Source: RGIG3701 sp031553595 (lineage in GTDB: Bacteria > Planctomycetota > Planctomycetia > Pirellulales > Thermoguttaceae). Taken from it: a stretch of DNA of 64,000 nt. Location: positions 26,229-90,228 of the forward strand of contig JAVBLI010000028.1 in assembly GCA_031553595.1 (NCBI GenBank). The letters run 5' to 3'. Shown in pieces: positions 8,459 to 16,250 of the stretch. The notes under the pieces are model-generated. The model ran no database searches, was not told the DNA's origin, and was given only the letters and a program-made list of their open reading frames with translations. Within the stretch, counting starts at the first letter, position 1, and every line of letters begins with the position of its first letter. Made by a program: the position numbers and the translations under genes.

Positions 8459-8484
8459 GTGTTTCTTCTTGAATTTTCATGTTT

Positions 8485-9792
8485 TCAGTCGGCTTTCTCT
8501 CCGCCGCCCAGGCCGGGTGCTTTCCCCAGCCATGCTTCCAGCGACTCGAACTGCCTGACAAAACTCTGCTCATCCACACCGAGCGGACTCTTGAAATAAC
8601 AGGCGAGAAAGTCCATATTTCCAGTAAAATGGCGCGTTTTCGCAAGCGCCGTAATGCGGGCCAGGTCCAGAACCAGCGGGGCCGCCAGCAGGGAATCACA
8701 TCCCTGCCACGTGAACTGAAGCGTCATCGGCGTCCCTAAAAAGCCGCGAAAATGAATGTGATCCCAGGCCGTTTTCCAGTCGCCCAGGCTCTTAATGTAC
8801 TCGATCGTCACCAGCGTCTGGGGCTTATAACCCAGAATCTGCTCCAGGAGATGATCCTTGCTGACGACCTTCGTGGCTTTATTTGCCGGATTTTCCAGCA
8901 CAATTCCGTCGCGATTCCCGAAAATGTTATGGCCCACCCAGCTCATGACTTCCAGATGCCGGTGGGCGAACATGGGCGCCAGCACGCTTTTCATCAGCGT
9001 TTCGCCCGTTTTTCCGTCATTTCCCGCAAATCGCGCGTTTCTGAGTTTCGCCAACTCGCCCACCGCCGGAGGTGTGGCCCCCAGAGACGGCGTGAAGTTT
9101 ACGAAATCGTACCCCGCGTCCAGCGCCGCCACCGCGTAAAGCGTACTGGCCGGCAGCGGACACGCCGGGTCATGGAGCGTCTTTTCCAGCGCGCTCCACT
9201 GCGTCCACTGCGCATCCCGCGCGGCGAGTTCTTTCACAGAAAGCCGACTTTTACCGTCCGGCTTCTTCGAAAACCGCTCCTCGAAATATGCGCACCGAGG
9301 TTCCGTGGACATCAGGTTTATTACGATTAAATGGGAAAGCTGGTTCCGCGCGGCGAAATTCTGCATATCACGCTGGACCCGGCGAATGGCCTCCCACGGC
9401 GTTTTTTCCGTGGATTCCGTAACCGGACAAAAATCCGGTGTGGCCATTTCTTCCACCACCGCTCCGCTGTGACGCAAAAGACCCGGACGCACTTCCGCGT
9501 CCATCTCCGCAAGACGTTTCAAAAACGGCTTCACCACATCCAGCGCCAGCGCATTCTGCTGGATCAGCTCTTCCGCCGCTTGTGCGTACGAAAACTTGCG
9601 GATTTCATGCCCGCCGATCAGAAAATCGGACCAGGAATCCCACTTCACATGCGAAAATTCGGCAAGTTCCGTGGTCAGCCCCACCGGGGGAGCCGTTTTT
9701 CGTTGCGTGGCCAGAAGCCCGACCGCCGCCGTTGTGGCCACTCCGCCCCACGCGCCGATCAACCAGATACCCGTGCGTTTTTTTTGCGTCAT
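8485..9792 (-). CDS. ino1: Inositol-3-phosphate synthase
   Basis: This NAD-dependent enzyme converts glucose 6-phosphate to 1D-myo-inositol 3-phosphate, the entry to inositol lipids and inositol-based solutes. The 435-residue protein shows the Rossmann dinucleotide-binding start (GAWGGVATTA, 13-22) and the strongly conserved block GNDGKTGETLMKS at 257-269. The basic residues expected of the catalytic site follow in the C-terminal half (for example KDHLLEQILGYKP, 312-324). Length fits the compact bacterial/archaeal branch with some eukaryote-like motifs. The DEAD-box helicase gene follows after 26 bp. The leader contains a 10-bp perfect hairpin (9835-9870) that could control expression. Confidence in the family is high. 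Confidence 0.9.
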   Translation of the reverse strand: MTQKKRTGIWLIGAWGGVATTAAVGLLATQRKTAPPVGLTTELAEFSHVKWDSWSDFLIGGHEIRKFSYAQAAEELIQQNALALDVVKPFLKRLAEMDAEVRPGLLRHSGAVVEEMATPDFCPVTESTEKTPWEAIRRVQRDMQNFAARNQLSHLIVINLMSTEPRCAYFEERFSKKPDGKSRLSVKELAARDAQWTQWSALEKTLHDPACPLPASTLYAVAALDAGYDFVNFTPSLGATPPAVGELAKLRNARFAGNDGKTGETLMKSVLAPMFAHRHLEVMSWVGHNIFGNRDGIVLENPANKATKVVSKDHLLEQILGYKPQTLVTIEYIKSLGDWKTAWDHIHFRGFLGTPMTLQFTWQGCDSLLAAPLVLDLARITALAKTRHFTGNMDFLACYFKSPLGVDEQSFVRQFESLEAWLGKAPGLGGGEKAD

Positions 9793-9834
9793 TTAATCCG
9801 AACTTTAATCATAACCTGTTCAAAAAGGCTCTCA

Positions 9835-9870
9835 GCTTTCAGAGGATACGCTCCCCAGCACTCTGAAAGC
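9835..9870 (-). promoter_or_regulatory. Hairpin in the ino1 leader
   Basis: GCTTTCAGAG and CTCTGAAAGC form a perfect 10-bp stem with a 16-nt loop, 42 bp before the ino1 start. On the minus strand the stem is followed within ten bases by five T, so it could act as an attenuator. AT-rich, promoter-like sequence lies just upstream (9870-9900) but gives no clear -35/-10 pair. Confidence 0.4.
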
Positions 9871-10001
9871 CCCTTTATAATAAATAGTATACCACATTAT
9901 TAAAAAACGCACAGGCAAGATACGCAATCTTTAACAAAAAAGAGAAAAAAACTCGAAGAATAACCGTTAAAAGTGGGCGCAGTCACAAGAAACAGTATTT
10001 T

Positions 10002-10122
10002 AAAACAGCAGCCGGGAGCGGAGCTGAACGAAGTGAAACGCAGAGACCGGATAGAAATGGCGAATTGGTTTCCACTTCTATCCGGTCTCTGCGCGAACGC
10101 TCTGCTCCCGGCTGCTGTTTTT
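10002..10122 (-). repeat. Intergenic hairpin element, copy 1
   Basis: A nearly self-complementary element whose outer arm AACAGCAGCCGGGAGC pairs with GCTCCCGGCTGCTGTT, with an inner stem around GCAGAGACCGGATAG. The loop (CGAAT...TTTCCACTT) gives it minus polarity relative to copies 6, 7, 8 and 10. It ends 6 bp after the stop side of the Gfo/Idh gene. Confidence 0.85.
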
Positions 10123-10128
10123 GGGGAG

Positions 10129-11331
10129 TTACTTCACCTCATCCATTTTCACGAATCGCCGCTCCTCGGCCGAGACCAGCGCCGCCTCCAGCACCCGCTG
10201 CGTCTGATACGCGTCAAAGAAGCTCGGCAGCGGAACCGTCGGCTCTTCGCCCGCCAGCACTTTCATGATGTCATACGCCATGCTCGTGAACGCGTGCTCG
10301 TACCCGATGATGTGTCCGTCGGGCCAGTAATTCGCCACGTACGGGTGCGAGCCGGCATTCGTGCACAGGATATTCGTCCAGCCCTGCACGGGGCGCGGCA
10401 GCCGGGCGTCATAATATTCCAGCTCGTTCATTCGCTCGAAATTGAAACGCAGCGAGCCTTTCGTGCCGTTAATTTCGAAGCAGTTACCGTTCAGATGGCC
10501 GGTGGCCTGGCGGGCGGCTTCATAAGAGCCCACGGCGCCGTTATTATACTTCACGAGGAAGGAAACCGTGTCGTCCACGGTCACGTCTTCATAACGGTCG
10601 CCGGCATTCGCGCCCGCCTTAATGAGCTGATCCTGCGAGATGCCAGCGCCGGTGGTGTCATCCATCACCTTTCGCTTTTTGATGAGCGTTTCGCAGATCG
10701 CGCCGCAGATTTCCTCGATTTCCACGCCCGCGACGAAGCGGGTGATGTCCACGATATGCGCGTTCAGGTCGCCATGGGCGCCGCTGCCGGCCAGCTCTTT
10801 CTTGAACCGCCACGCCATGGGCACATTCTCCCCGGCCCAGTCCTGAAGATAACGGGCGCGGATGTGCAGAATCCGGCCCAATTCCCCGGAGGTGACCAGC
10901 TTCTGCGCGAACGCCACGGCCGGGCAGCGGCGGTAATTGAACCACACGAAGGTCGGCAGGCCTTTCGCTTTCGCCATTTCCGCCATTTTCCGCGCGTCGT
11001 CCAGCGTCCCGGCGATCGGCTTCTCGCACGCCACGGGCTTCCCGGCTTCCAGGGCCGCGACGGCCGGCGGCATGTGCATGAAGTTCGGCGTGACAATATC
11101 CACCAGCCCGATTTCCGGCGATGCGACCAGCGACTGCCAGTCCGTGGAAATATTCTGCCAGCCCCAACGCTCGGCGAACGCGGCCGGGTTTTCCTGCGCC
11201 ATTCCGTAAACCGTGTGCATGATCGGCTTCAGCGGCGGCGTAAAGAACCGATTCACCTGCCCCCAGGCATTCGAATGCGAACGCCCCATAAAACCCTGTC
11301 CGATCAGCGCGACATTAATCGTTTTCGACAT
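10129..11331 (-). CDS. Gfo/Idh/MocA family oxidoreductase
   Basis: This is an NAD(P)-dependent sugar or inositol dehydrogenase-type enzyme of 400 residues, cytoplasmic with no signal peptide. The N-terminal Rossmann domain has GQGFMG (11-16) and the family's catalytic lysine motif EKP (103-105). The C-terminal alpha/beta domain follows, including the metal- or substrate-lining stretch around HGDLNAHIVD. An AAGGAG ribosome-binding site precedes the ATG at 11331. Upstream on the opposite strand lies a ThuA-domain gene, and both belong to gene families that co-occur in planctomycete sugar catabolism. Substrate cannot be read from sequence: myo-inositol, glucose derivatives and UDP-sugars are all possible. 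The nearby ino1 gene makes an inositol link attractive but unproven. Confidence 0.88.
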   Translation of the reverse strand: MSKTINVALIGQGFMGRSHSNAWGQVNRFFTPPLKPIMHTVYGMAQENPAAFAERWGWQNISTDWQSLVASPEIGLVDIVTPNFMHMPPAVAALEAGKPVACEKPIAGTLDDARKMAEMAKAKGLPTFVWFNYRRCPAVAFAQKLVTSGELGRILHIRARYLQDWAGENVPMAWRFKKELAGSGAHGDLNAHIVDITRFVAGVEIEEICGAICETLIKKRKVMDDTTGAGISQDQLIKAGANAGDRYEDVTVDDTVSFLVKYNNGAVGSYEAARQATGHLNGNCFEINGTKGSLRFNFERMNELEYYDARLPRPVQGWTNILCTNAGSHPYVANYWPDGHIIGYEHAFTSMAYDIMKVLAGEEPTVPLPSFFDAYQTQRVLEAALVSAEERRFVKMDEVK

Positions 11332-11513
11332 CCGTGTGGTCTCCTTATATTAATATGAACCCAAAAAGTGAACGTGACATTCTGATGAAAAAACTTCCCA
11401 TCATGACCGATTACCTTCCTTTATAGACGTTTTCCCGGCGAAATTCAAGTGTCCCGCGGAAAAATTTTCGGATTTTACGCAAAACAGCCGTGGTTTTCAT
11501 ACCCAGGTATCCG

Positions 11514-11626
11514 CAAGAACAGCAGTCGGGAATGCAGCGCAGGGGAATGACCGGATAAAATAGCCGGAATTCTCCCCACTTCGATCCGGTCATTCCGCTC
11601 CGCTCCATTCCCGGCTGCTGTTTTTT
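11514..11626 (-). repeat. Intergenic hairpin element, copy 2
   Basis: The full outer arms CAAGAACAGCAG...CTGCTGTT are present. Both inner arms are of the GGAATGACCGG type, unlike the GAGACCGG type of most copies. The loop polarity (GCCGGAATT...CCCCACTT) is minus. It lies between divergent genes. Confidence 0.85.
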
Positions 11627-11759
11627 GTTTCCACCGATTATAAAACCGCGTTAAAATCCCCCCACAAAAAAACCACATCCCATATCCCATCCCCCATATC
11701 CCGTGTGCACCCGTTCCCGTCACGCCGCAAAAAATCTCGCGAATGTCCGGCGCGAACTG

Positions 11760-11788
11760 TTGACATCCCACGTGCCGGGCATTACAAT
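11760..11788 (+). promoter_or_regulatory. sigma70-type promoter for the ThuA gene
   Basis: TTGACA (11760-11765) and TACAAT (11783-11788) have a 17-bp spacer. The -35 is perfect and the -10 differs by one base from TATAAT. The leader is about 80 nt. Confidence 0.75.
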
Positions 11789-11872
11789 TCAGAATATCGG
11801 GCTGTCATTTCAGCTTGATCAGCCCACCGTTTTTTACCCCCCCCCATTTCTCTCTGATGAAAGGAAAACATC

Positions 11873-12757
11873 ATGAATCGTCGGTATTTCTTGTTGATTC
11901 CGGCGGCCGCGCTGGCTGCCATGTTCTGCTTCACCGCCACACAAAACGCCATGGCGGAGGATGCCCCCGCGAAAGCGAAAGTGCTGCATTACACACGTTC
12001 CCAGGGTTTCGTGCACGGCCCGGCCCGCATGCAGGATGACGGCACCACCATCTCCGGCGTGGCCCTGAAAAAATACCTCGCGGACAAAAACATCGAGCTG
12101 GTGGAAACACAGGACGGCCGGGTTTTTGACGGCGATCTGAGCGAGTACGCCGCGTTTATCTTTTACACTTCCGGAAATCTGCTGGACGAAGGCGGAACCG
12201 ATAATGACCGCATCCACAAAATCTCGCGGGAAGGTTTCCAGAAGTTCCTGGAAGCGGTGAAATCCGGAAAAGGGCTGGTCGGGATTCACTCGGCCGCGGA
12301 CACCTGCTGCGGTATTAATAATGAAGACGGCAAAGACGTGTACACCCGGCTGATGGGCTCACGTTTCTGCGGCCACGGTGCTCAGCAATTCGCCACCGTC
12401 ACCGCCACCGAGCCGATTCAGCTTCCGTGGCTGAAGGAAAAAGAAGGCGGCAAGAGCGTGGATCACGAGGAATGGTACGCCATGAATCAGTTTAACCCGG
12501 ACATGCACGTGGTGCTCGTGCAGCAGACGGAAGGCATGCAGGGCGACTGTTATCAGCGTCCGCCGTTCCCGTCCAGCTGGGTGCGGCTGGAAGAGAAAGG
12601 CCGGGTGGCGTACTCGGCGTACGGGCATGAAGACCGTTTCTGGGAAGAAACCGAGAATGTGCGGAAAGTGGGCGAGTTCGTGGAATGGGCCGTCGGGCGT
12701 TTTGAGCTGGACACGAAAGCGAATTTTGCGGACGTCACGCCGGAGGGGGAGAGGTAA
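11873..12757 (+). CDS. ThuA domain-containing exported protein
   Basis: This is a 294-residue protein with a signal peptide (MNRRYFLLIP... cut after AMA, about residue 27) and a ThuA-like domain with a flavodoxin/class I glutamine amidotransferase-like fold. Typical ThuA features are visible: an opening strand ending HYTRSQGFVHG, FIFYTSG, then the GKGLVGIHSAAD stretch and a conserved GHGAQQF. ThuA proteins are linked to trehalose and related sugar use, and in planctomycetes they occur beside Gfo/Idh genes and c-type haem proteins; their reaction is not firmly known. A strong promoter (11760-11788) and GAAAGGAAAA before the ATG drive it. It is the first gene of a plus-strand block reaching 23940, all with export signals. 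Confidence 0.85.
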   Translation: MNRRYFLLIPAAALAAMFCFTATQNAMAEDAPAKAKVLHYTRSQGFVHGPARMQDDGTTISGVALKKYLADKNIELVETQDGRVFDGDLSEYAAFIFYTSGNLLDEGGTDNDRIHKISREGFQKFLEAVKSGKGLVGIHSAADTCCGINNEDGKDVYTRLMGSRFCGHGAQQFATVTATEPIQLPWLKEKEGGKSVDHEEWYAMNQFNPDMHVVLVQQTEGMQGDCYQRPPFPSSWVRLEEKGRVAYSAYGHEDRFWEETENVRKVGEFVEWAVGRFELDTKANFADVTPEGER

Positions 12758-12784
12758 GTGGTAACACGTCCCTTTTAAATAAAG

Positions 12785-12929
12785 AAACGCGGAAAACGCG
12801 GAATAAAGATGGAAAACGCGGAAATTTTTTATAGTTTTTAACGTCATGTCGCTCAGAATTCATGGGGGGTAATAATGATAAAAAAATTTTCCGCGTTTTT
12901 CATTCATTTTTCGCGTATTCCGCGTTTTT
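12785..12929. repeat. Inverted clusters of a CGCGGAAAA-type short repeat
   Basis: Three copies of AAACGCGGAA-like units (12785-12823) face three inverted copies (TTCCGCGTTTTT-like, 12888-12928). They can fold into a long imperfect hairpin between the ThuA and Gfo/Idh genes. Similar simple-repeat hairpins with other units occur at 23950, 39065 and 58866. Confidence 0.65.
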
Positions 12930-12974
12930 CATGAAAAATAAATAAGAGCATTTCACATTTTGGAGAAAAAATAT

Positions 12975-14228
12975 ATGAAACATCTGTCACGAAGAACTTT
13001 TATGAAATCGGCCGCGGTGGCGGTGGCGGCGCCACTGGTGGTGCCGGGAGCGGTGCTGGGAAAGGATGGAAAGACGGCGGCCAGTGAGCGGCTGGTGATG
13101 GCGCTGATCGGCTGCGGCGGGCAGGGCCGGGGAGACATGGGCGGGTTCATGGGCTTTAATGAAGTCCAGTTCATCGCGGTGTGTGACCCGGTGAGGCCGC
13201 ACCGTGAGGAAGCGAAAAATATGGTAAACGGGCGGTATAACTTTAATGATTGCCGGGATTTCGTGGATTACCGGGAAGTGCTGGCCATGAATGATCTGGA
13301 TGCGGTGCTGATCGGCACGCCGGACCACTGGCACTCCATCATCTCGATTGACGCGGCCCGTCACGGGAAGGACGTGTACTGCGAAAAGCCGGAAACGCTG
13401 ACGATCGCCGAGGGGCGGAAAATGTCGGAGGCGATTAAGAAATACGGAATCGTCTGGTCCGGCGGCAGCCAGCGCGTGATCGGAGATTACGGCGATTTGC
13501 CGCGGCTACTGTGGGGCGGGGCGATCGGCGAGATTAAAGAAGTTTTCGTGGACTGCGGCGGCCCGTCTCAGGACTGCGATCTGCCGGAACAGCCGCTTCC
13601 GGACGGCGTGGACTGGGACATGTGGCTGGGCCCGGCGCCGTGGCGTCCGTATCACCATTCCCTCACCACGGGCGGATTCCGCAGTTTCCGCGAGTATTCC
13701 GGCGGCGGCATGACGGACTGGGGTGCGCACCGGTTCGGGGCCGCGCTGTACGGGTCGGGAAAATTGTATGAAGGCCCCGTGGAAGTCCTGCCCGGCGAGG
13801 AGGGGGATGACAAACGGCGGATCATTTATAAATTCGCGGACGGCATGAAAATGTACCACTCCGGCGTGGGGGATATTGTGTATGAAGGTACGGAAGGCTC
13901 GCTGCGGATGGGCCGGCACGGAACGGTCGTTGGGAAGCACAGAAAACCGGCCACGCGCGTGGAGATTCCGGGTTACCGCTGGTTTAATCCGTGGGAAGAG
14001 CGCGGGATTTTCGGCGATTTCATTTATTGCGCGAAGACGCGCCAGCAGCCGTTCCGGAATATTGAAGCCGCGCATCGGGCGCTGACGATTTGCCATCTGG
14101 GGAATATCGTTTACTGGCTCGGCAGGGGGATTAAGTGGGATCCGGTGAAGGAAGAAATCGTCGGTGATCCGGAAGCCGCGAAATGGTTTGACCGTCCGAA
14201 ACGTGCGCCGTGGAAGGATAATGTGTGA
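12975..14228 (+). CDS. Tat-exported Gfo/Idh/MocA family oxidoreductase
   Basis: This is a 417-residue secreted oxidoreductase. The N-terminus has the twin-arginine motif SRRTFMK followed by an Ala/Val hydrophobic stretch, indicating export of a folded, cofactor-loaded enzyme. A Rossmann region (IGCGGQGRGDMGG) and the EKP lysine motif near residue 139 (YCEKPETLT) define the Gfo/Idh/MocA fold. The C-terminal domain includes GGGMTDWGAH, typical of the bacterial exported subgroup. The ATG at 12975 is preferred to the TTG at 12960, because TGGAG at 12961-12965 is the ribosome-binding site. It sits between ThuA and a HEAT-repeat gene in the exported block. Some exported family members act as glycosidases with bound NAD, so hydrolase activity is an alternative. 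Confidence 0.88.
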   Translation: MKHLSRRTFMKSAAVAVAAPLVVPGAVLGKDGKTAASERLVMALIGCGGQGRGDMGGFMGFNEVQFIAVCDPVRPHREEAKNMVNGRYNFNDCRDFVDYREVLAMNDLDAVLIGTPDHWHSIISIDAARHGKDVYCEKPETLTIAEGRKMSEAIKKYGIVWSGGSQRVIGDYGDLPRLLWGGAIGEIKEVFVDCGGPSQDCDLPEQPLPDGVDWDMWLGPAPWRPYHHSLTTGGFRSFREYSGGGMTDWGAHRFGAALYGSGKLYEGPVEVLPGEEGDDKRRIIYKFADGMKMYHSGVGDIVYEGTEGSLRMGRHGTVVGKHRKPATRVEIPGYRWFNPWEERGIFGDFIYCAKTRQQPFRNIEAAHRALTICHLGNIVYWLGRGIKWDPVKEEIVGDPEAAKWFDRPKRAPWKDNV

Positions 14229-14286
14229 GGGCGGACGTTTTTGTGACGGATGAATATTCAGAAAAAATAACAAGAAAGCTAAAAAT

Positions 14287-16143
14287 ATGAGTAGGAAAAA
14301 TTTGATTTTAAGCGGCGTGCTGTGCGGCGTAATGCTCTGCGCGGCGGCGGTATTTGCGCAGGATAACCGTTTTCATAAAATGGATGACCGGGCAGTGGCG
14401 GAGATTTTCGCCCAGCGGCTGGAGGGGATGACGCGTGCGGATCAGCCGGGGCACATGAACGGTCAGCGGCAGGAGTGGCAGCGGTTCTGTTTTCAGGTCG
14501 GGGCGCCCGGTCAGGAGGCGAAGCGCGCGGAAGCGGTGAAGCTGATGATGGAGGCGCTGGAGGATGATTCCGCGAGTTTGGCGCACTGGTGGCTGGTGCG
14601 GCAGTTGGGCCGGCTGGGCGGGGCGGAGAGTGTCCCGGCGGTGGGAAAATTCCTGGATTCCTCGGACCGTATTTTGCGGGATGAGGCCGTTTGGGCGCTG
14701 GCGAATATCACGGACGGGAAAGCGGAGGAATGCCTGCGTGACCGACTCGGAAAGGAATCGGACGCAGGCCGGAAAACGGCGCTTGAGAACGCGCTGGATT
14801 ACCGCCAGAAGAAGCAGCCGGTGGTGGTGGTGTCCCTGGATGAGGTAATGAACACGCTTGCGGGCGGCGATAAAACGGCGTGGGATAAAGCGCTGGCGGG
14901 CATTCCGTGGCTGAAAAATGCGCAGATCGCGGGCGTGCCGGATTATCAGAACCGGTTTAAGAATCTGACGCCGGCGGCGAAGGTGCTGCTGATGGACGCG
15001 CTGAGTCAGGTGCGTGACCGCTCGGCCCTGGGGCTGGCGGTGGAGATGGCGAAAAGTTATGACGCGGAAAAGGACGCCGAGGATGCGGATAAGCAGGCCG
15101 TGGCGTTTTCCGGGGTTCTGGCCATGGGCCGGCTGGGAGACGCGGGCACGCTGGCTGTGCTGCTGGATTTCGCGAAGACGGCGCAGGGGCGTGCGTGGGA
15201 TTATGTGCGGGATGCGCTTTCCCAGCTGAATTTTGACGGCGCGGACGCGGCGATCATGAACGCCTGCAAAAACGCGGAAGAGCGGGACACGAAAATCCGC
15301 CTGATGGAAGTGCTGCGTAACCGGCGCCCGGCCAGTGGGATTCCGTTCTTTGTAGAGCTGCTGGGGGATGAAGACGCCGGCGTCCGGAATCAGGCGCTCA
15401 GCGCCCTGCAGTCGGCCGGGGACCTTTCCGCAATTCCCGCCATGATTGAGCGGTTTTTCGTGGAGGATGAAGACGGCCTGCGGAACCGGATGGATCAGAT
15501 CATCGTGTACCTCTGCACGTGCGTGGATGAGAGTGACGGGCGTGGCGAGGCGCTTTATCGCGTTGCGGTGAATAAAGGGGACGCGGAGAAAATTCTTGTC
15601 CTGCCCCTGATCGGGCGCGTGGGCGGGGAGGTGAACCGGAAATTCGTGAATGAAATTCTCGCCGGCGGCGGCCCCGCGGAGCTGAAAGACGCGGCGTTTA
15701 AGGCCCTGTGCAGCTGGCCGGACGCGAGTGCGGCGGAGGAGCTTTATGTTTTTGCCACGAGTGGGGATGACGCGAAATCCCGCCCCGCGGCCCGTGCGTA
15801 CATCCGCGTGGTGACGCTGCGGGATGAAGGCCGGCAGGTGGATGACTCGCTGGAACTGTTCAAGAAGGGCATGACGCTGGCGAAAACCACGGAGGATAAA
15901 GTGCTGCTGCTTTCGCGCATCGAGTCGGCCCGGAACATGAACGTGTTTGCGTTCGCGGAACAGTATCTGGATGATCCGGAACTCTGCCAGGCGGCGTGTA
16001 AGGCGCTGGTGGATATCGCGAACGACCACGGTTTTTACGTGCATAACCGGGAAAAAGTCGTGCCCGTGCTGGATCGCGTGGCAGACATGACCACGGATGA
16101 AAACCTCAAGAACCGCATCCGGAATTATCGCGACAGGCGGTAA
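14287..16143 (+). CDS. Exported HEAT-repeat protein
   Basis: This is a 618-residue protein with a signal peptide (MSRKNLILSG... cleaved after VFAQ, about residue 25) and then an all-helical solenoid. Repeats with the PBS-lyase/HEAT signature are clear. One example is LGRLGGAESVPAVGKFLDSS followed by DEAVWALANI. Another is PFFVELLGDEDAGVRNQALSAL near residues 353-374. No catalytic residues are seen. HEAT-repeat lyase-like proteins in planctomycetes often accompany haem proteins and oxidoreductases, where they may serve as scaffolds in the periplasm. It lies 58 bp after the Tat oxidoreductase gene and is followed by a weak hairpin at 16171-16215. The domain class is sure; the function is unknown. 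Confidence 0.82.
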   Translation: MSRKNLILSGVLCGVMLCAAAVFAQDNRFHKMDDRAVAEIFAQRLEGMTRADQPGHMNGQRQEWQRFCFQVGAPGQEAKRAEAVKLMMEALEDDSASLAHWWLVRQLGRLGGAESVPAVGKFLDSSDRILRDEAVWALANITDGKAEECLRDRLGKESDAGRKTALENALDYRQKKQPVVVVSLDEVMNTLAGGDKTAWDKALAGIPWLKNAQIAGVPDYQNRFKNLTPAAKVLLMDALSQVRDRSALGLAVEMAKSYDAEKDAEDADKQAVAFSGVLAMGRLGDAGTLAVLLDFAKTAQGRAWDYVRDALSQLNFDGADAAIMNACKNAEERDTKIRLMEVLRNRRPASGIPFFVELLGDEDAGVRNQALSALQSAGDLSAIPAMIERFFVEDEDGLRNRMDQIIVYLCTCVDESDGRGEALYRVAVNKGDAEKILVLPLIGRVGGEVNRKFVNEILAGGGPAELKDAAFKALCSWPDASAAEELYVFATSGDDAKSRPAARAYIRVVTLRDEGRQVDDSLELFKKGMTLAKTTEDKVLLLSRIESARNMNVFAFAEQYLDDPELCQAACKALVDIANDHGFYVHNREKVVPVLDRVADMTTDENLKNRIRNYRDRR

Positions 16144-16170
16144 ACGGGGCAGTGTGAGAAAGTGAGGAAT

Positions 16171-16215
16171 GGAGGAGCGGTTTTGCCGGACGCGCGATGG
16201 TGAAACCGCTTCTTC
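16171..16215 (+). terminator. Imperfect hairpin after the HEAT-repeat gene
   Basis: GGAGGAGCGGTTTTGCC faces GGTGAAACCGCTTCTTC, pairing with several G-U or mismatched positions. No strong T-run follows, so it may only slow transcription or stabilise the 3' end. Confidence 0.35.
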
Positions 16216-16250
16216 ATTTATGATTATGAAAATTTTTTAGGAGAAGAAAA

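Larger units (their letters stand above)
9793..10128. other. 336-bp intergenic region between ino1 and a Gfo/Idh gene
   Basis: It holds the ino1 leader hairpin (9835-9870), an AT-rich stretch (9870-9960) likely to contain the ino1 promoter, and one copy of the intergenic hairpin repeat (10002-10122). No open frame with coding character is seen. Confidence 0.6.
11332..11872. other. 541-bp divergent intergenic region
   Basis: It separates the minus-strand Gfo/Idh gene from the plus-strand ThuA gene. It holds hairpin element copy 2 (11514-11626), a consensus-like promoter for the ThuA side (11760-11788) and a run of nine C (11837-11845) in the leader. No coding frame is supported. Confidence 0.65.

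Noticed and set aside
5864..8472. Long plus-strand open frames opposite the helicase gene
   Set aside because: They mirror the Lys/Arg/Pro-rich codons of the helicase as Arg/Phe/Ala/Ser runs and have no domain; long antisense frames are expected in GC-rich DNA.
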